A stretch of DNA of 64,000 nucleotides from Tillus elongatus (lineage: Eukaryota > Arthropoda > Insecta > Coleoptera > Cleridae): assembly GCA_964006375.1 (NCBI GenBank), contig OZ023266.1, forward strand, positions 15,925,565 to 15,989,564, read 5' to 3'. The notes under the pieces were generated by a model. It did no database searches. It was not told the origin of the DNA and was given only the letters and a program-made list of their open reading frames with translations. Below, piece after piece: positions 44,894 to 56,105 of the stretch; the stretch's first letter is position 1, and the number at the start of each line of letters is the position of its first letter. The translations under genes and the position numbers were made by a program.

Positions 44894-47100
44894 TACTTTT
44901 CATATCTTACTGGAAATCATCAGTATGGTCTCAATGTGTCCAATCTTATACTGGAAAGGAACATAACTGCGACTTAATGGTGTTGTAGTATTTATAGTGT
45001 GCTGTCTACATTGGTTGCTATCGGAGTCCCTGTCAAAATTATTATATTTATTATTATATTTATTTTCAGGTGTAGTGATAACGGTATTAAGCAAATTTGG
45101 AGTATGTGTTGGGTTATGTACTGGGTGGTGAAACATCATGTTGTATTATTAGTCAGGATGCCTGCTTTCAATAAAGATATAATAGGTTCTCAAGTAGCCG
45201 AAAGTTGACTACAATCTGTTTTTAAAGCAACTAGAACGGTTTTCGGTCCCGGCAGCTTCGTGGATTTTTCTGATCCTGAGTTTGTATAATGAGGATATGC
45301 ATAGTGAGTGCTGATGAGGGATCAGAGTTTTTCAACAGCAAGGGTACGTTCGTCTATATGTTGTATTCTCTTTGTTTAACAATGTGCGAATGGCAATCTG
45401 CTACAGACAAATACTCCCCTAAGAACTAACTAACTAACTAACCTTAGATTTGTTTGGGTAGTACGTCGTGATGTACCATCTGTTTGTTTTCCCTGTATAA
45501 GTTTGACTTCCAAGTATTGTAACGATTACGTTTCGTTACTGCATTAATTATTCAAAATAAACCCGTAAGAGACTTAATTAATAGCCGACAATCCAATATC
45601 GGTAAAGCAATTTATGTTTTGATTTCAAAAGTATTTTATGAAAAGTCGCTAAATCTTCAAGTACCGTAAACAGCTTTACTGCATTTCTAATTTGTAGGTT
45701 AAAATTCAATATAAGTTTGCCATGGAAAACTACCTCGCACATTACTGAACGAATATTTCCAAGAAATAAATCTCGTTGCTACTGGCTCTGCAATTTTCCG
45801 TAATCGGTGATGTAACCCAACGACGGTTTGAAAACGTTTGCGTGCAGGGGGAAAATTGGCTGCAATACCGCCGAGGGAGGCCTCGTTTTATCTCATTCGA
45901 AGAACGGAGGCTAGAAAGAGGTAGCGCACGGCCATTAACGGTCTGAGTTCAAAATGTTACGTGCAACGACTAAACTGTCGCCGAACGGGAGACATTATAG
46001 AGTCTCTGCTGGACCTTCTAAGAGTGAACACCGTCAGCTCCGGTGGCTATTAAATTATCTTAAAACGGGGTTGTAATGTGCTTTCTGTTATCTGTACTAC
46101 CTAATGATATTGTCAGTGATTATTTAAAGTAACTTAAATGATTTTCAAGTAAACATAGTATTCAGCCTAAAAACGGAATCTAAGTTGTGTTTCTCTGTTT
46201 CGAATTGTTGATTACTTGTCGTGATCAGAAAGAATTCCCGATTATTATCGTACCTTGAGTCAATTGGTGGTGAATTTTACTGAAGCAAATTCACGTTTCA
46301 ACTGCGATTCGCAAAGTTTCCATCAAGCGAATGCGGAACATCGACATAGGTGTCAAATAGTCACGTAATATTTGGAGCAGTAACACCCACCGGTCCAATA
46401 ATCTCTGATGGGAAGTTCCAGTCGTTTTCCCCAAATTTTTCCGCTGTTGTTGGAGTCTGGAATCTGTGTCAGGCACTCATGATTGACCCCACCTGGAAAG
46501 CATCTTCACAGGGTCATCAGGTAAAACTTAGTACCGGAGGACTGGTGAGTCTGAACAAATCTTTTCTCTGAATCAACAGAACTTTCATGCCGAAATTTAA
46601 CATCTGAAGTTTTAATAACCTGAACCTTCAAAATCACGTAATCAAGTTTGAGCTTAAATAATGTCGGAGATGTGCTGTCAGCATAACTATATATTTCCTG
46701 TTTAATCTCTAAGATTTTGTCAATTTTCTTTTGTAAATTTAAACACACAGTTTTTATTAATTTCTTTTAAATTGTAATTAACAAATTTTGTTTGTAAAAT
46801 ATATAACATATATATTCTCTTTAATATCTCTTAGTTTTCATAATTAGTATGTAAATTTCACGTATGAAAATACAAATAGATTTTTTTTCTTTGGAGCCTC
46901 ACTCAAGAACTGGCCAGTAGTAGTTCACTTGAAAACCTAGTAATTGATTGACCAACGTAAACTAGTTTACCTAATCATTTGTGTTTATTTTTTAGCGACA
47001 CCCTAAGTAATTAACAGTAACATTTTAGTAATATGCAACTATTTTTATCTTATTGTTTTGATACATGTATGTAAATTAATAATTTCTTGCTCTTGAAATT
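44894..47100. other. Unassigned DNA, probably the least repetitive stretch
   Basis: A short (CTAA)n lies at about 45424-45442. The segment 45780-46050 is GC-richer and of high complexity (for example CCGCCGAGGGAGGCCTCG). No open frame has a recognisable domain. It could be host DNA with regulatory or exonic content, but I cannot support a gene. Confidence 0.4.
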
Positions 47101-47152
47101 CTTGCTATTTAAGTACACTTGGAGAACCCAAATCATCACAACACATTTTAAA

Positions 47153-47200
47153 AGACCTGACGATCGTTTCACTAACCAAGTTAGCGTCATCAGAGGATGA
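47153..47200 (-). ncRNA. Hammerhead-ribozyme-like motif, left pLTR of PLE copy 1
   Basis: Read on the minus strand: CTGATGA (47193-47187), stem II GCTAAC/GTTAGT with a TTG loop, GAAAC (47170-47166), loop GATC and triplet GTC (47161-47159), then AGG pairing with CCT before the core as stem I. The short stem III (AC/GT closing GATC) fits hammerheads known from Penelope-like elements. Caveat: an unpaired C sits between CTGATGA and stem II. All core boxes are intact in this copy. Confidence 0.65.
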
Positions 47201-48685
47201 AACATTTTAAATACTTAAAAAACTAACATCAACTTATATATCGGATCTTAAGTAAAGAGATCGAACTGAGATGGGACACTAGTCGCAAGCAAATTCCACA
47301 GTGTATTGTATTTTTATTGCCGGACAAGGTCTTGTTGTCGGTGGAACGTGCCGAAAACGTGGGAATTTTATTTAACAAAGCAATCGATCAAGTGACTCGT
47401 AATTGGCGCTGGTGAAGCGTTCATACATATTTTGTTGTAACTATATTTCGCAATATATACGATTATCTTCATCAACGTGATGATTATTATCCCAAATGTG
47501 TCGGGCGACGGAAGACTTATCTACAGTACTGTAACGTAATTGGGATATGTGTTCTTTGAATCTCATTCCAATAGATCGTATTTAAGATTACAATCTTTAC
47601 AACTTATTTCATAAATTCCAGACATTTTGTCCGCGCTATCCTTGTCTTTTGGGTTACCTAGTAAGTTTTTTAAGGTATTTGTTGTTGAAAATGTTAGCTG
47701 TAAGTTGACTTTTTTTAAAATGCTGTCTAGACCCCTCGTGATTCTAGGTTCAAATGGTAGGCAAACAAAGTTTTTTTCCGATTTTTCTTTTCTGAACGTC
47801 GTTGATTCCGTCAACATTTTCTTTGCTTTCTGTTTGTTGATTAATTTTTCCACTAGGCAAGCAGTGTATCCGTTATATTCGGCCACGTTCTTAATATAAT
47901 TTAATTCTTTGGTATATCTACTTTTGTTTAAAGGAAAATTAATTAAGCGATTTACTAAAAAATTCAGACTGGCAATTTTTTGTGCATACGTATGATGTGA
48001 GTCGTTCGGGATGTAGCTTAGAGAAGTGGTTTCCTTTCTATAGACATCGAATTCTAAAGTGTCTTTATTCTTGATAACTAGTACATCTAGAAAGGGTAGT
48101 TTATTATTAATTTCTAATTCGTGGGTAAATTTTATAGAATCAAATTTATTGTTTAATTTGGCAATAAAATCTTCTATTTTGCAAATGTTTGTGTTAAACA
48201 CCGCGAAAATATCATTCACGTAACGGCACCACACTCTAGGAAAATAACCACTTTCACTTTCAAGATCCGTTTCAAATCTGCTCATGAAAAGGTCTGCAAT
48301 AAACGGCGATAGAGGATTGCCCAGTGTCGTGCCTTAGGTTTGTTGAAAAAATTCATTGTTGAATTGAAAAATATTTTGTTTGATGCAAAGGTTTGTTAGA
48401 GTTAAATATTCTTTGCAGACATTTTGATTTATGTTTTTCGTTTTTAGCAACTGTTCTGAATACGTTAAAGTTGGCTCCGTGGGAACGCTAGGAAACAATG
48501 AGGTTACATCGAATGAAATTAAAACCACGCCTTCAGTCAACTTAACCTCTTTGATCTTATTAATAAATTCAAGTGAATTTGTTACTGAAAACTTTTCTGT
48601 TTGACAAGCAAGCCTTTAAACTCACCTGTCAACCACTTAGCTAAATTATAAGTCGGAGAATCTATAGCCGAAACAATAGGTCTAA

Positions 48686-49780
48686 GGGGCTTCAGGGGCC
48701 ACTGCAAAATTCAGGAGATCGTGAAGGAGCCCATGCTTGAAATGAGGTCAGACTACGCGAGCCCGCGAATGTGCAGGGAAAACAACTTTACAGTGGAAAT
48801 CCCCGATCGCGAGGCATGGCGGAAGGAGACGCCGGGCATTCCACGGGACGCGCTCGTCTGGTTCACGGACAGATCCGGCGGGGAGCGTGGGACGGGGGCA
48901 GGTGTTTACTAGGACCGAGGGTAAGTCATAGTATTTCCCTCGGAACCCATGCAACGGTGTTACAGGCCGAGATGTACGCCATCCTGCACTGTGTGCGGGA
49001 GAACAAGAGGAGGGGCTACACCAACAAGCGGATCCTCATAGCCACAGACAGCCAGGCAGCCCTTAAGGCACTAAGTAGCCCACGGGTAAATTCCTGGCTG
49101 GTGAGTGAGTGCCGAGACGAGACGAGCGACCTGGCTGGGCAGAATGAGGTGACCCTCATCTGGGTGCCGGGTCACTCGGGGGTCAAAGGCAATGAAGAAG
49201 CTGACAGTCTCGCGAAGAGAGGGTCAGCAGAACCATTTATGGGACCAGAACCGGCTTTGGGCGTGTCAAAGAGCACTGCCAGGGGAGCCATTAAGTCCTG
49301 GGTCAGAAACCAACACAAGGTGTACTGGACGGACTGTCCAGGGCTCAGACATGGGAAGTCAATAATTGACGGACCCAGTTCAAAGAGAGCTGTGAAGCTG
49401 CTAAACCTTAGCAGAGGACAGCTCAGAAACACAACAGGTCTCTTGACGGGACACATGGCCGTCAAGAAACACCTGCATAAAATGGGGCGGTTCGAAGGGG
49501 ACCTCGCATGCAGACTCTGCGGCGAGGGGGAGGAATCAGCCCAGCACATCTTATGTGAGTGTATAGCTCTGGACCGGAAAAGACCACTGATCTATGGTCA
49601 CTCTAGACCGGAGACAGAGCAATATAAAACTTCACCCTACCAATCGCTGTGCAGACTAGTTCAATGCACAGTGATTTTGGAATGGGTGGAGTAAGACTAA
49701 GGGTATGCACAATCAACCAAGGGTTGCGGTGCTATCGGGGCGGCAAGGCCGCGGACGAGCCCTGAGGGAACAAAAAAAAA
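48686..49780 (+). pseudogene. RNase-H LINE 3' end inserted into PLE copy 1, with 11 bp target duplication
   Basis: AATAGGTCTAA occurs at 48675-48685 and again at 49779-49789, immediately after the terminal A run (49772-49780). It marks a 5'-truncated LINE insertion into the PLE coding region, in opposite orientation. RNase H: WFTDRSGG in the frame at 48721-48912, then, after a 4 nt deletion near 48911 relative to the 5.7 kb copy, EMYAILHCVREN, IATDSQAALKAL, VPGHSGVKGNEEADSLAKRG in the frame 48771-49694. The carboxyl zinc-finger-like domain has GHMAVKKHLHKMGRF and CRLCGEGEESAQHILCEC. The last ~245 codons are intact and well preserved, suggesting a fairly recent insertion. RT is absent. Confidence 0.93.
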
Positions 49781-50257
49781 TAGGTCTAATTGAATTTCCC
49801 GGTTTATGAATTTTTGGGAAACCGTACTTCTTGGAAACTTTCGGATTAGAAACTTGTAACTTTCTTCCTAAGTCTTCTGATATGAGATTGGGACAACTTT
49901 TGAGACTATTTTTAACGTCCGAAATCATTTTTGGTAGCGGGTTTTTATTTAGTTTTTTATACGGTCCTGTCGCTATGGCGTTATAAACTCTATCTTTAAA
50001 GTCATTTTTGTCCAAAATCACTACCTTATTGCCTTTATCTGCTTTAACATAGACACAATATTTGAACCTTCTCATAACTATTACAGATGGACAATTTTTA
50101 GATAAAGGAGGAGGGACAGCGCAAAGACCTTGTCCGGCAATAAAAATACAATACACTGTGGAATTTTCTTGCGACTAATGTCCCATCTCAGTTCGATCTC
50201 TTTACCTAAGATCCGATATATAAGTTGAGGTTAGTTTTTAAAGTATTCAGAATGTTT

Positions 50258-50304
50258 CATCCTCTGATGACGCTAACTTGGTTAGTGAAATGATCGTCGA
50301 GTCT
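50258..50304 (+). ncRNA. Hammerhead-ribozyme-like motif, right pLTR of PLE copy 1
   Basis: CTGATGA at 50264-50270, stem II GCTAAC/GTTAGT, GAAAT at 50287-50291, loop GATC and GTC at 50296-50298. The C-to-T change leaves a U-G wobble in stem III, and the stem I partner is GAG instead of AGG. Weakened copy. Confidence 0.55.
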
Positions 50305-50622
50305 TTTAAAATGTGTTGTGGTGATTTGGGTTCTCCAAGTGTGCTTATCAGTGCTCATCACAGGTTCCAATCTTCACTTAGTCCTTGCTATTTATCTGAT
50401 TGTTATTTCTGTACAAGTAATGTTTATTTGAGATTTACCAACCATTTATATTTCATTTTGTTTGCTATTCCAAATTTAATTTACATGAATAAATTTATAT
50501 ATTTTGTTATATTAAAGTATCTGTTCAATTGAAGAGAAATTCCTCCTTCTCCTTTATTTTGGCCTCAGCGCAAACAATTATTTCTTACTAACTATTCTCT
50601 AGATATCTAAATTTCTATGTAA

Positions 50623-51528
50623 CCTAGCACTGGTCTGGAGAGCGCACAAATACAGGACTCTGGGCAGTGCGAAGCAAACAAAGGAAGAGAACGTGAGTAT
50701 CAAACTACATCCAGATCTGTCAGCCTCCTAAAAAGTGCTGATAATCTTAATAAATTTGATAATCTGATGGATAGCTACTTTAGGGTAGGGGGTTATGGGC
50801 AATTGTGACCTCACCATAGAGCAGATCTATATCCACTTGAGGTCAATCACACATACCACGGTTCTCGTCCCCTAAGACTTTTTCTTTGAAGGAGGTAACA
50901 GTATTTGGTTTGAAAAATATTAAACCTGGCACTAGTCTGGAGAGCCCACAAATATAGGAATCTGGGCAGTGCGAAGCAAACAGATGAAGAGAACGTGAGT
51001 ATCAAACTACATCCAGATCTGTCAATCTCCTAAAAAGTGCTGCTAATCTTAATAAATTTGATAATCTGATAGACAGCTACTTTAGGGTAGAGTGTTATAG
51101 GCAATTGTGACCTCACCATAGAGCAGATCTATATCCACTTGAGGTCAATCACACATACCACGGTTCTCGTCCCCTACAGCTTTTTCTTTGAAGGAGGTAA
51201 CAGTATCTGGTTTGGAAAATATTAAACCTAGCACTAGTCTGAAGAGCCCACAAATATAGGACTCTCGACAGTGCGAAGCAAACAAAGGAAGAGAACGTGA
51301 GTATCAAACTACATCCAGATCTGTCAACCTCCTAAAAAGTGCTTCTAATCTTAATAAATTTGATAATCTGATAGATAGCTACTTTAGGATATGGTGTTGT
51401 AGGCCATTGTGACCTCACCATAAAGCAGATCTATATCCACTTGAGGTCAATCACACATACCACGGTTCTCGTCCCCTAAAGCTTTTTCTTTGAAGGAGGT
51501 AACAGTATCTGGTTTGGAAAATATTAAA
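50623..51528. repeat. Tandem array, three units of 302 bp
   Basis: Units start CCTAGCACTGGTCTG (50623), CCTGGCACTAGTCTG (50925) and CCTAGCACTAGTCTG (51227), a constant 302 bp period, and end near 51528. Each holds GTGCGAAGCAAACA, AGAACGTGAGTATCAAAC and CCACTTGAGGTCAATCACAC. Units differ only at scattered positions. No coding capacity. It is a short satellite-like array not seen elsewhere in the window. Confidence 0.92.
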
Positions 51529-52173
51529 GCTATTCTAATTATATTTGGAACACACAGTGATTATACCAAGCCAAAATTTAATATTCCATGTTATTAGAGA
51601 AATGCATATAAACCCATAATTTGTTTACGAAATTCGCTGCCATATTGCGCTTTTCACCTAACTACTTTTATGGTTATATCAACAGGAAACTCATCAATAC
51701 GATTCTATTTCTTATTCAGATGTATGAATATGCTGTACTGATGGGCTTTCTAATAAAATATAAAAGTTTTCACCAGCAAAAACTGCCTGATTCTTTTTCC
51801 TTCGTTGAGTCCAAATTAGACCGTCCCACTTAGCATTCACATCAGTTCGAGACCCACCCAGTCTGTCACTAGTATTCGATCTCCTTTTATTTGATAAAAG
51901 AAAAACAAACACATTACGCAGTAATGTAGGCAAGCTCGATTTATCTTCGTAAAGTGATGAAATTGTGGAGGGTCCTTGGAAAACAAACCTGATAGGAATC
52001 GTGCTGGTAGCATTTGTGCGAAGCTTTAAAACGTGATAAAATCAAGGTGGCTAAATTTGATTCCTCTATCCTGTCACAAAAGTGTAAACTCTAGCAGCAT
52101 AAGTAAAAAACTATAGCAACCCTGTAACTTTAAGCTGATTCAAAAGGTTTCGCTTGTGAAAAAAGTAGAATTG
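51529..52173. other. Unassigned DNA
   Basis: No motif recognised up to the SINE target duplication. Confidence 0.4.
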
Positions 52174-52183
52174 TAACAAATGT

Positions 52184-52530
52184 GTTTTTTTCTTTAACGT
52201 CAGTCTATTTCCGCGACTATGGTCAATCACCGACGCCAGGGAGCAGTTTCACCTCACTCTCCTGGAAATTTGACCGTACCCCTGCCTTTCTGTAAGGAGG
52301 GCAGAGATATTTAACGTGCCCAACATCGCATGCACACGGGACTGACGGTTTTACGCCCCATCCGAAAGGCGGAACGTGCAGACATTCATTTTTCTCAAAT
52401 ACAATGCCAGAACCTCGGTTGATGTTAATGTTACAGTATGTATTGTAAAAATGAAATGAGAACCCTGGAATCGAGCCGATATGCGCTCGCTTCAGAAGCA
52501 CACGTTCTTACCACTGAGCTACCAAAGCTC
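52184..52530 (-). mobile_element. tRNA-derived SINE, copy 2, with 10 bp target duplication
   Basis: TAACAAATGT flanks it at 52174-52183 and 52531-52540. On the minus strand the head reads AGCTTTGGTAGCTCAGTGGT (A box TAGCTCAGTGG) and, about 45 nt on, GGCTCGATTCC (B box), a clear pol III promoter of tRNA origin. The body matches the SINE at 20.8-21.1 kb (AACCGAGGTTCTGGCATTG, GCACGTTAAATATC, CTGGCGTCGGTGATTGACCA). The tail is TTAAAGAAAAAAAC. Intact promoter boxes and duplication make this the better copy. Confidence 0.9.
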
Positions 52531-52540
52531 TAACAAATGT

Positions 52541-53462
52541 TTATTATCAGACTGTGGCAATATAAATTAAAATTACTTAAGGTATGGTATTGATTTAGAA
52601 CATCCCATAAGCACCAGTATAATTAAATTTTAATATCCTAATAGCCCTAACTTAAGGAACATTATAATGTAATATTGCTCAATATTACACAACTCAGATA
52701 TACATTTTGGCGAATTTTCATTTAAAAATGATCTGATCGAGAGGTCCTACTTTTTAATCTTCTAAAAACTGCTTAAAGTTAGCGCGCTTTGAAGCTTTTA
52801 GAAGCGACAATCCCCCAGCGGTTTAAAGTGTGATGGTTATGGGGTCTGGTTCTTTGAGGCAAGTCTGGCCCTTGCACTGATGTTGATACGAGCCCTGACG
52901 TGGGTTATTGTGTTGCTTCTACCCTTGCTGTATAGTTTTTGACTGTTGATGTATATATCCCTGATCTTTGTATAGTGGAGCTGCAAATTCTGTGATCACG
53001 ATTTTTTCCGTGACAGTCGACAGGTGATAGATAACGAAAATTATTTCTGTGGTCGCTGTTTGATATGTGTTGATCTCGTTAAGGCTTTTCGAGTCTTCTA
53101 ATTGATCTCACTCTAATTTTCAAGTAAGTGACCATACAAATTTCTACCGGGTTGGGATCCTTTGTGTGTGTACCGTGTTTTAAGTATTGTTCTACGTCTT
53201 AAATAATGGCAGATTTTTCCACCTGTTGCTTTTGTGTCTTGCTTCGTCTTTCATTTTGTTTGGCTATTGATGTGATGCTTTTTTCATAGAATGTAACCCG
53301 TATAACATTTTTCTAGGCTTCTGATATATCCCGAAATACAGGACAAAATATATAGGGCCCATTTTATTAAAAAACTTGCGTTTTTTTATGGCCAACGTTA
53401 TTGGTCGATTTGCCTTTATTAGAGACTTATTAGTACTAGTAGTTTTGATAAATAAACAGTTA
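52541..53462. other. Mostly unassigned; degraded module A near 52705-52800
   Basis: GGCGAATTTTCATTTAAAAA and GATCGAGAGGTCC at about 52708-52748 look like a decayed composite-family end. The rest, including the T/G-rich 52850-53330, is not recognised. Confidence 0.4.
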
Positions 53463-53680
53463 AAAAATTTCGGGACGCTGGAAGCGCGTTATAGTAGCGA
53501 ATTTTCATAAGAATTATACACTATTATCATACGGCATATTAGTAAAGTTAATACTTTAAACTTACACACACCTAGAAAGTCGATTTAAGAGGTCCTAGTA
53601 CGCGCACATTTGAGGAATTCTTTCGAATGTGTTAACATCGATATCTCTCTATTATCAAAAAAATCTTGTTCTAACTCCTT
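53463..53680 (+). repeat. Degraded composite-family fragment
   Basis: TTTCGGGACGCTGGAAGCGC, then GTTATAGTAGCGAATTTTCA at 53467-53506 is the family terminus; GGTCCTAGTACGCGCACATTTG at about 53590 echoes module A. Confidence 0.5.
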
Positions 53681-53977
53681 TTGAGAAAAGTCCCCAAAAC
53701 TAAATTTTCTATGAAACTAAAGAACAAAATTTTGCTATATCTGTAGATAGTGTAAGTCTATTTAAAAGAAACTTGTATTACAAATTTGATTGAAGTTATA
53801 CGGAAGCTTTCAAAAAGGAAACTTAATTCATATTTAGAAAAGTAAAGTATCTGCCAAATTAAAGACATAGCAGTTATTTTTCCTTATTAATCGCCAGTAT
53901 GATTTCGTTTTAGTCAACCTAATCAAACCGGTTTATTCAATATCAACAATAACAAAGTTATAATTTCAGACTCAAAG

Positions 53978-54361
53978 GTGACAAACTTATTTAGGCATTT
54001 TAAACAAAAAAGAGATCTTGTTCAAAACGTATCAAATCTGTGCACTATTGTTTCTCAAAATGTCAAAATAAAAGATAAAAGAACATACATTCATCAAGAT
54101 GGATTCGATCGCGTAACCTTCTGCTTTGGAGGCAAGGACGATGTCGCCCGGCGCCATCTACGTATACTTCAACCAACTTTTTATTTGCGTGATACTTTAG
54201 ATCGGGTTCATGATCGGAATATGATATTCAAAGTATACGTAATTAATTACAGAATTAGTAGAAATACTATTGAAACACATCCCATGACTGTTTCGGTCCT
54301 ATATGACGTCTTATGTTTAAGTTCAAAGATTAAAGAAACTATTTTAGAATCATTTTTATAG
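53978..54361 (+). other. Open frame of 127 codons, unrecognised
   Basis: An ATG-initiated frame with normal amino-acid composition (RNLFRHF-like start, TYIHQDGFDRVTFCFGGKDD in the middle, ETHPMTVSVLYDVL near the end). No domain recognised, no RT, DDE or GIY-YIG motif, and no flanking repeat. Its length is near what chance allows in AT-rich DNA. Either a remnant of an unknown element or noise. Confidence 0.2.
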
Positions 54362-54870
54362 ATATTTGGCTTGATTTTGTTTACATTTCTAGTTATAGTA
54401 TATTATACGATAGCATAATATATCTAAGCTGCGCTTAAACTGTATTTGAGGCCGTTCATAAAGATACAACTATAGTGTATTTTAATAATTGATTGAATCC
54501 CCCAGTTAAATAACAATGAATTGACAAATTTTTAATTTCATGTCGTCTGTCATTTTCCATAATCGCGGCCGAGATTTCACGGTGGTTGGTTCGAGTAGTA
54601 TGTTTTATGCCTGGTATATATATATTCAGGTTGGTTACCGTTGATGTATGGTTTATACTTCTTGTATGAATCAATATACGCGTGGCAGGTAACTACTTTG
54701 TCTGTCAGGCATTGGACTTCAACCACTAAGTCGCCTTAACGGATGTCTTTGGGATTTTATTTTTAATTTGGAAAAAACTTCAAACATTGTGTACCAAATT
54801 ACTTAAAATTCACGACATAGGTTTATTTGCACCATTTCTAGCCACATGTAAAGTCTATTTCCAGTTATAA
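54362..54870. other. Unassigned DNA
   Basis: No motif recognised. Confidence 0.4.
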
Positions 54871-55870
54871 TAATATATAATAATAATATAGATTTATTTT
54901 TCAAAATACAGTTCAATAACAATAACATACATAGATCTACTGAACATAATAAATCTTGGAAAGATCCACAAAAGTCAGAGACTTGTGCGTGGATAAATCT
55001 AAACCAAGCAATGAATACAAAACCAAGTAATGAACACAAGAACACTCACACACACACACACCCACAGGCGCAAAAAACCAAAACACCCACCAGCACAATC
55101 ACACAAACACATTCTCTCACACATTTTCACATATACAATGTACACTCTCACAAATGTATATAATTATAAAAAATAAAAAGTGTGCATATTTAAAAATGAT
55201 TACTGTGCGGTACAACATCGCAAAAGATATCATATGACCTGTTCAACACCTATCTGTGTACTAAACCATGAATGATGTGTCTAGATTTCGAGACCCATGC
55301 TTTCACCATCATCACATAAGAACATAAGGTTGGTGCAGTTCTGATACTGACTGGAAGAGTATTATAAATTCTCGGTGCAATATAAGTATAACTACGCTAG
55401 CCTACAGTCTTAATTGCTCTGTTCGTTTGAGCGGCCGCTGCTGCGTTTAGCCTAGTTATGTACAAATGCTCTATTCTAGAGACGCGATCATATTTTCTTA
55501 CGTACGTCAACACAGCCAATGAAAAAAGTTGCCTAATATCATTAGCTCCTGCTTCAGCGTACAACGATTCAGACGGGTAAGTGTAGCACTTATTATAAAT
55601 TAGTTTCAGGAACCAACGTTGAATTATATCCAACCTTTTCAGGTGACAACTCAACGCAGCACCCCAAACAACAATCCCGTATGTAAGAAGGGGTTCAACC
55701 AATGCCGAATAGACCATTCTAAGACACCCCGTTGTCAGAAAGGTTTTTAGGTATTTAAACTAATACAAAATGTTGCTCAACCCTTTAACAACCACACCAA
55801 CATGCTCATCCCAACGCAGATGTTGATCTATGATGATCCCCAAATACCTAACTTTTGATTTGATTTACTC
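54871..55870 (-). pseudogene. LINE RT carboxyl-end fragment (separate family)
   Basis: Minus strand: YLGIIIDQHLRWDEHVGVVV at about 55860-55800, a stop, FKYLKTFLTTG, then the frame 55397-55717 with MVYSALVEPLLTYGIVVWGA and KRLDIIQRWFLKLIYNK, then YPSESLYAEAGANDIRQLF. These are the thumb and post-RT blocks of a non-LTR RT. The 3' UTR runs to about 54871 and contains a (CA)n at 55047-55064 and an ATT-rich end. The catalytic core is missing. It is distinct from family J and from the 62 kb LINE. Confidence 0.82.
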
Positions 55871-55954
55871 TGATACTTACAAAAATATAGCGTTTGCAAA
55901 CAGTTTTCCCCGATTTTCCACCGGAACAACTGATTAACGATCTCGATCTCGATT

Positions 55955-56105
55955 TTTGACAAGTCTCCATATAAAAATTTTAACGGACCTTGCTTTTGGG
56001 TTCTAGGGAGCCAAATTCGCGCCCATCTGAAGACATTTTTCCGAAAAATTTTTATCGTGACCTCTCTATTAGCGAGGTTTTCTTAAAATTCGGATAAAAT
56101 GAACA
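55955..56105 (-). repeat. Composite-family module A, variant end
   Basis: ATTTTAACGGACCTTGC, GGGTTCTAGGGAGCC, TCGTGACCTCTCTATTAGCG. The same variant lies at 34.2 and 61.65 kb. It is here without (AT)n, suggesting an older or array-less copy. Confidence 0.6.

Larger units (their letters stand above)
47112..50393 (-). pseudogene. Penelope-like element, copy 1 (RT plus GIY-YIG), with 11 bp target duplication
   Basis: Flanked by CTTGCTATTTA at 47101-47111 and 50394-50404. Minus-strand protein order: amino part 49781-50156 (YVKADKGNKVVILDKNDF, KYGFPKIHKPGN); after an inserted LINE, SPTYNLAKWLTGEFKG near 48630; VVLISFDVTSLFPSVPTEPT (48334-48540); a stop after FNNEFFQQT, then GTTLGNPLSPFIADLF; then 47563-48285 with CRYVNDIFAVFN, ELEINNKLPFLDVLV and CLPFEPRITRGLD. 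The RT motif that should be YVDD is YVND, so a catalytic Asp is lost. In the GIY-YIG domain (MSGIYEISCKDCNLKY) a 16 nt deletion removes VGQTK and shifts the frame. Pseudo-LTRs at both ends (47112-47340 minus; 50110-50393 plus) are mutually inverted and each holds a hammerhead-like core. Confidence 0.9.

Noticed and set aside
45424..45442. Telomere-like repeat
   Set aside because: The unit is CTAA, only about five copies, and not the insect TTAGG motif.
49172..49549. 125-codon minus-strand frame
   Set aside because: Antisense shadow of the RNase-H LINE coding sequence.
50623..51528. CRISPR-like array (regular spacing)
   Set aside because: Units are 302 bp and repeated over their whole length, with no short repeat/unique spacer structure; the sequence is eukaryotic.
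52440..52530. Genuine tRNA gene (A and B boxes)
   Set aside because: The boxes are followed by a 250 bp conserved body and the unit is flanked by a target duplication, so it is a SINE head.
54090..54165. tRNA gene on the minus strand (GAAGGTTACGCGATCGAATC resembles a T arm)
   Set aside because: The T stem does not pair around the loop and no standard acceptor/T-arm geometry can be made; at most a tRNA-like relic.
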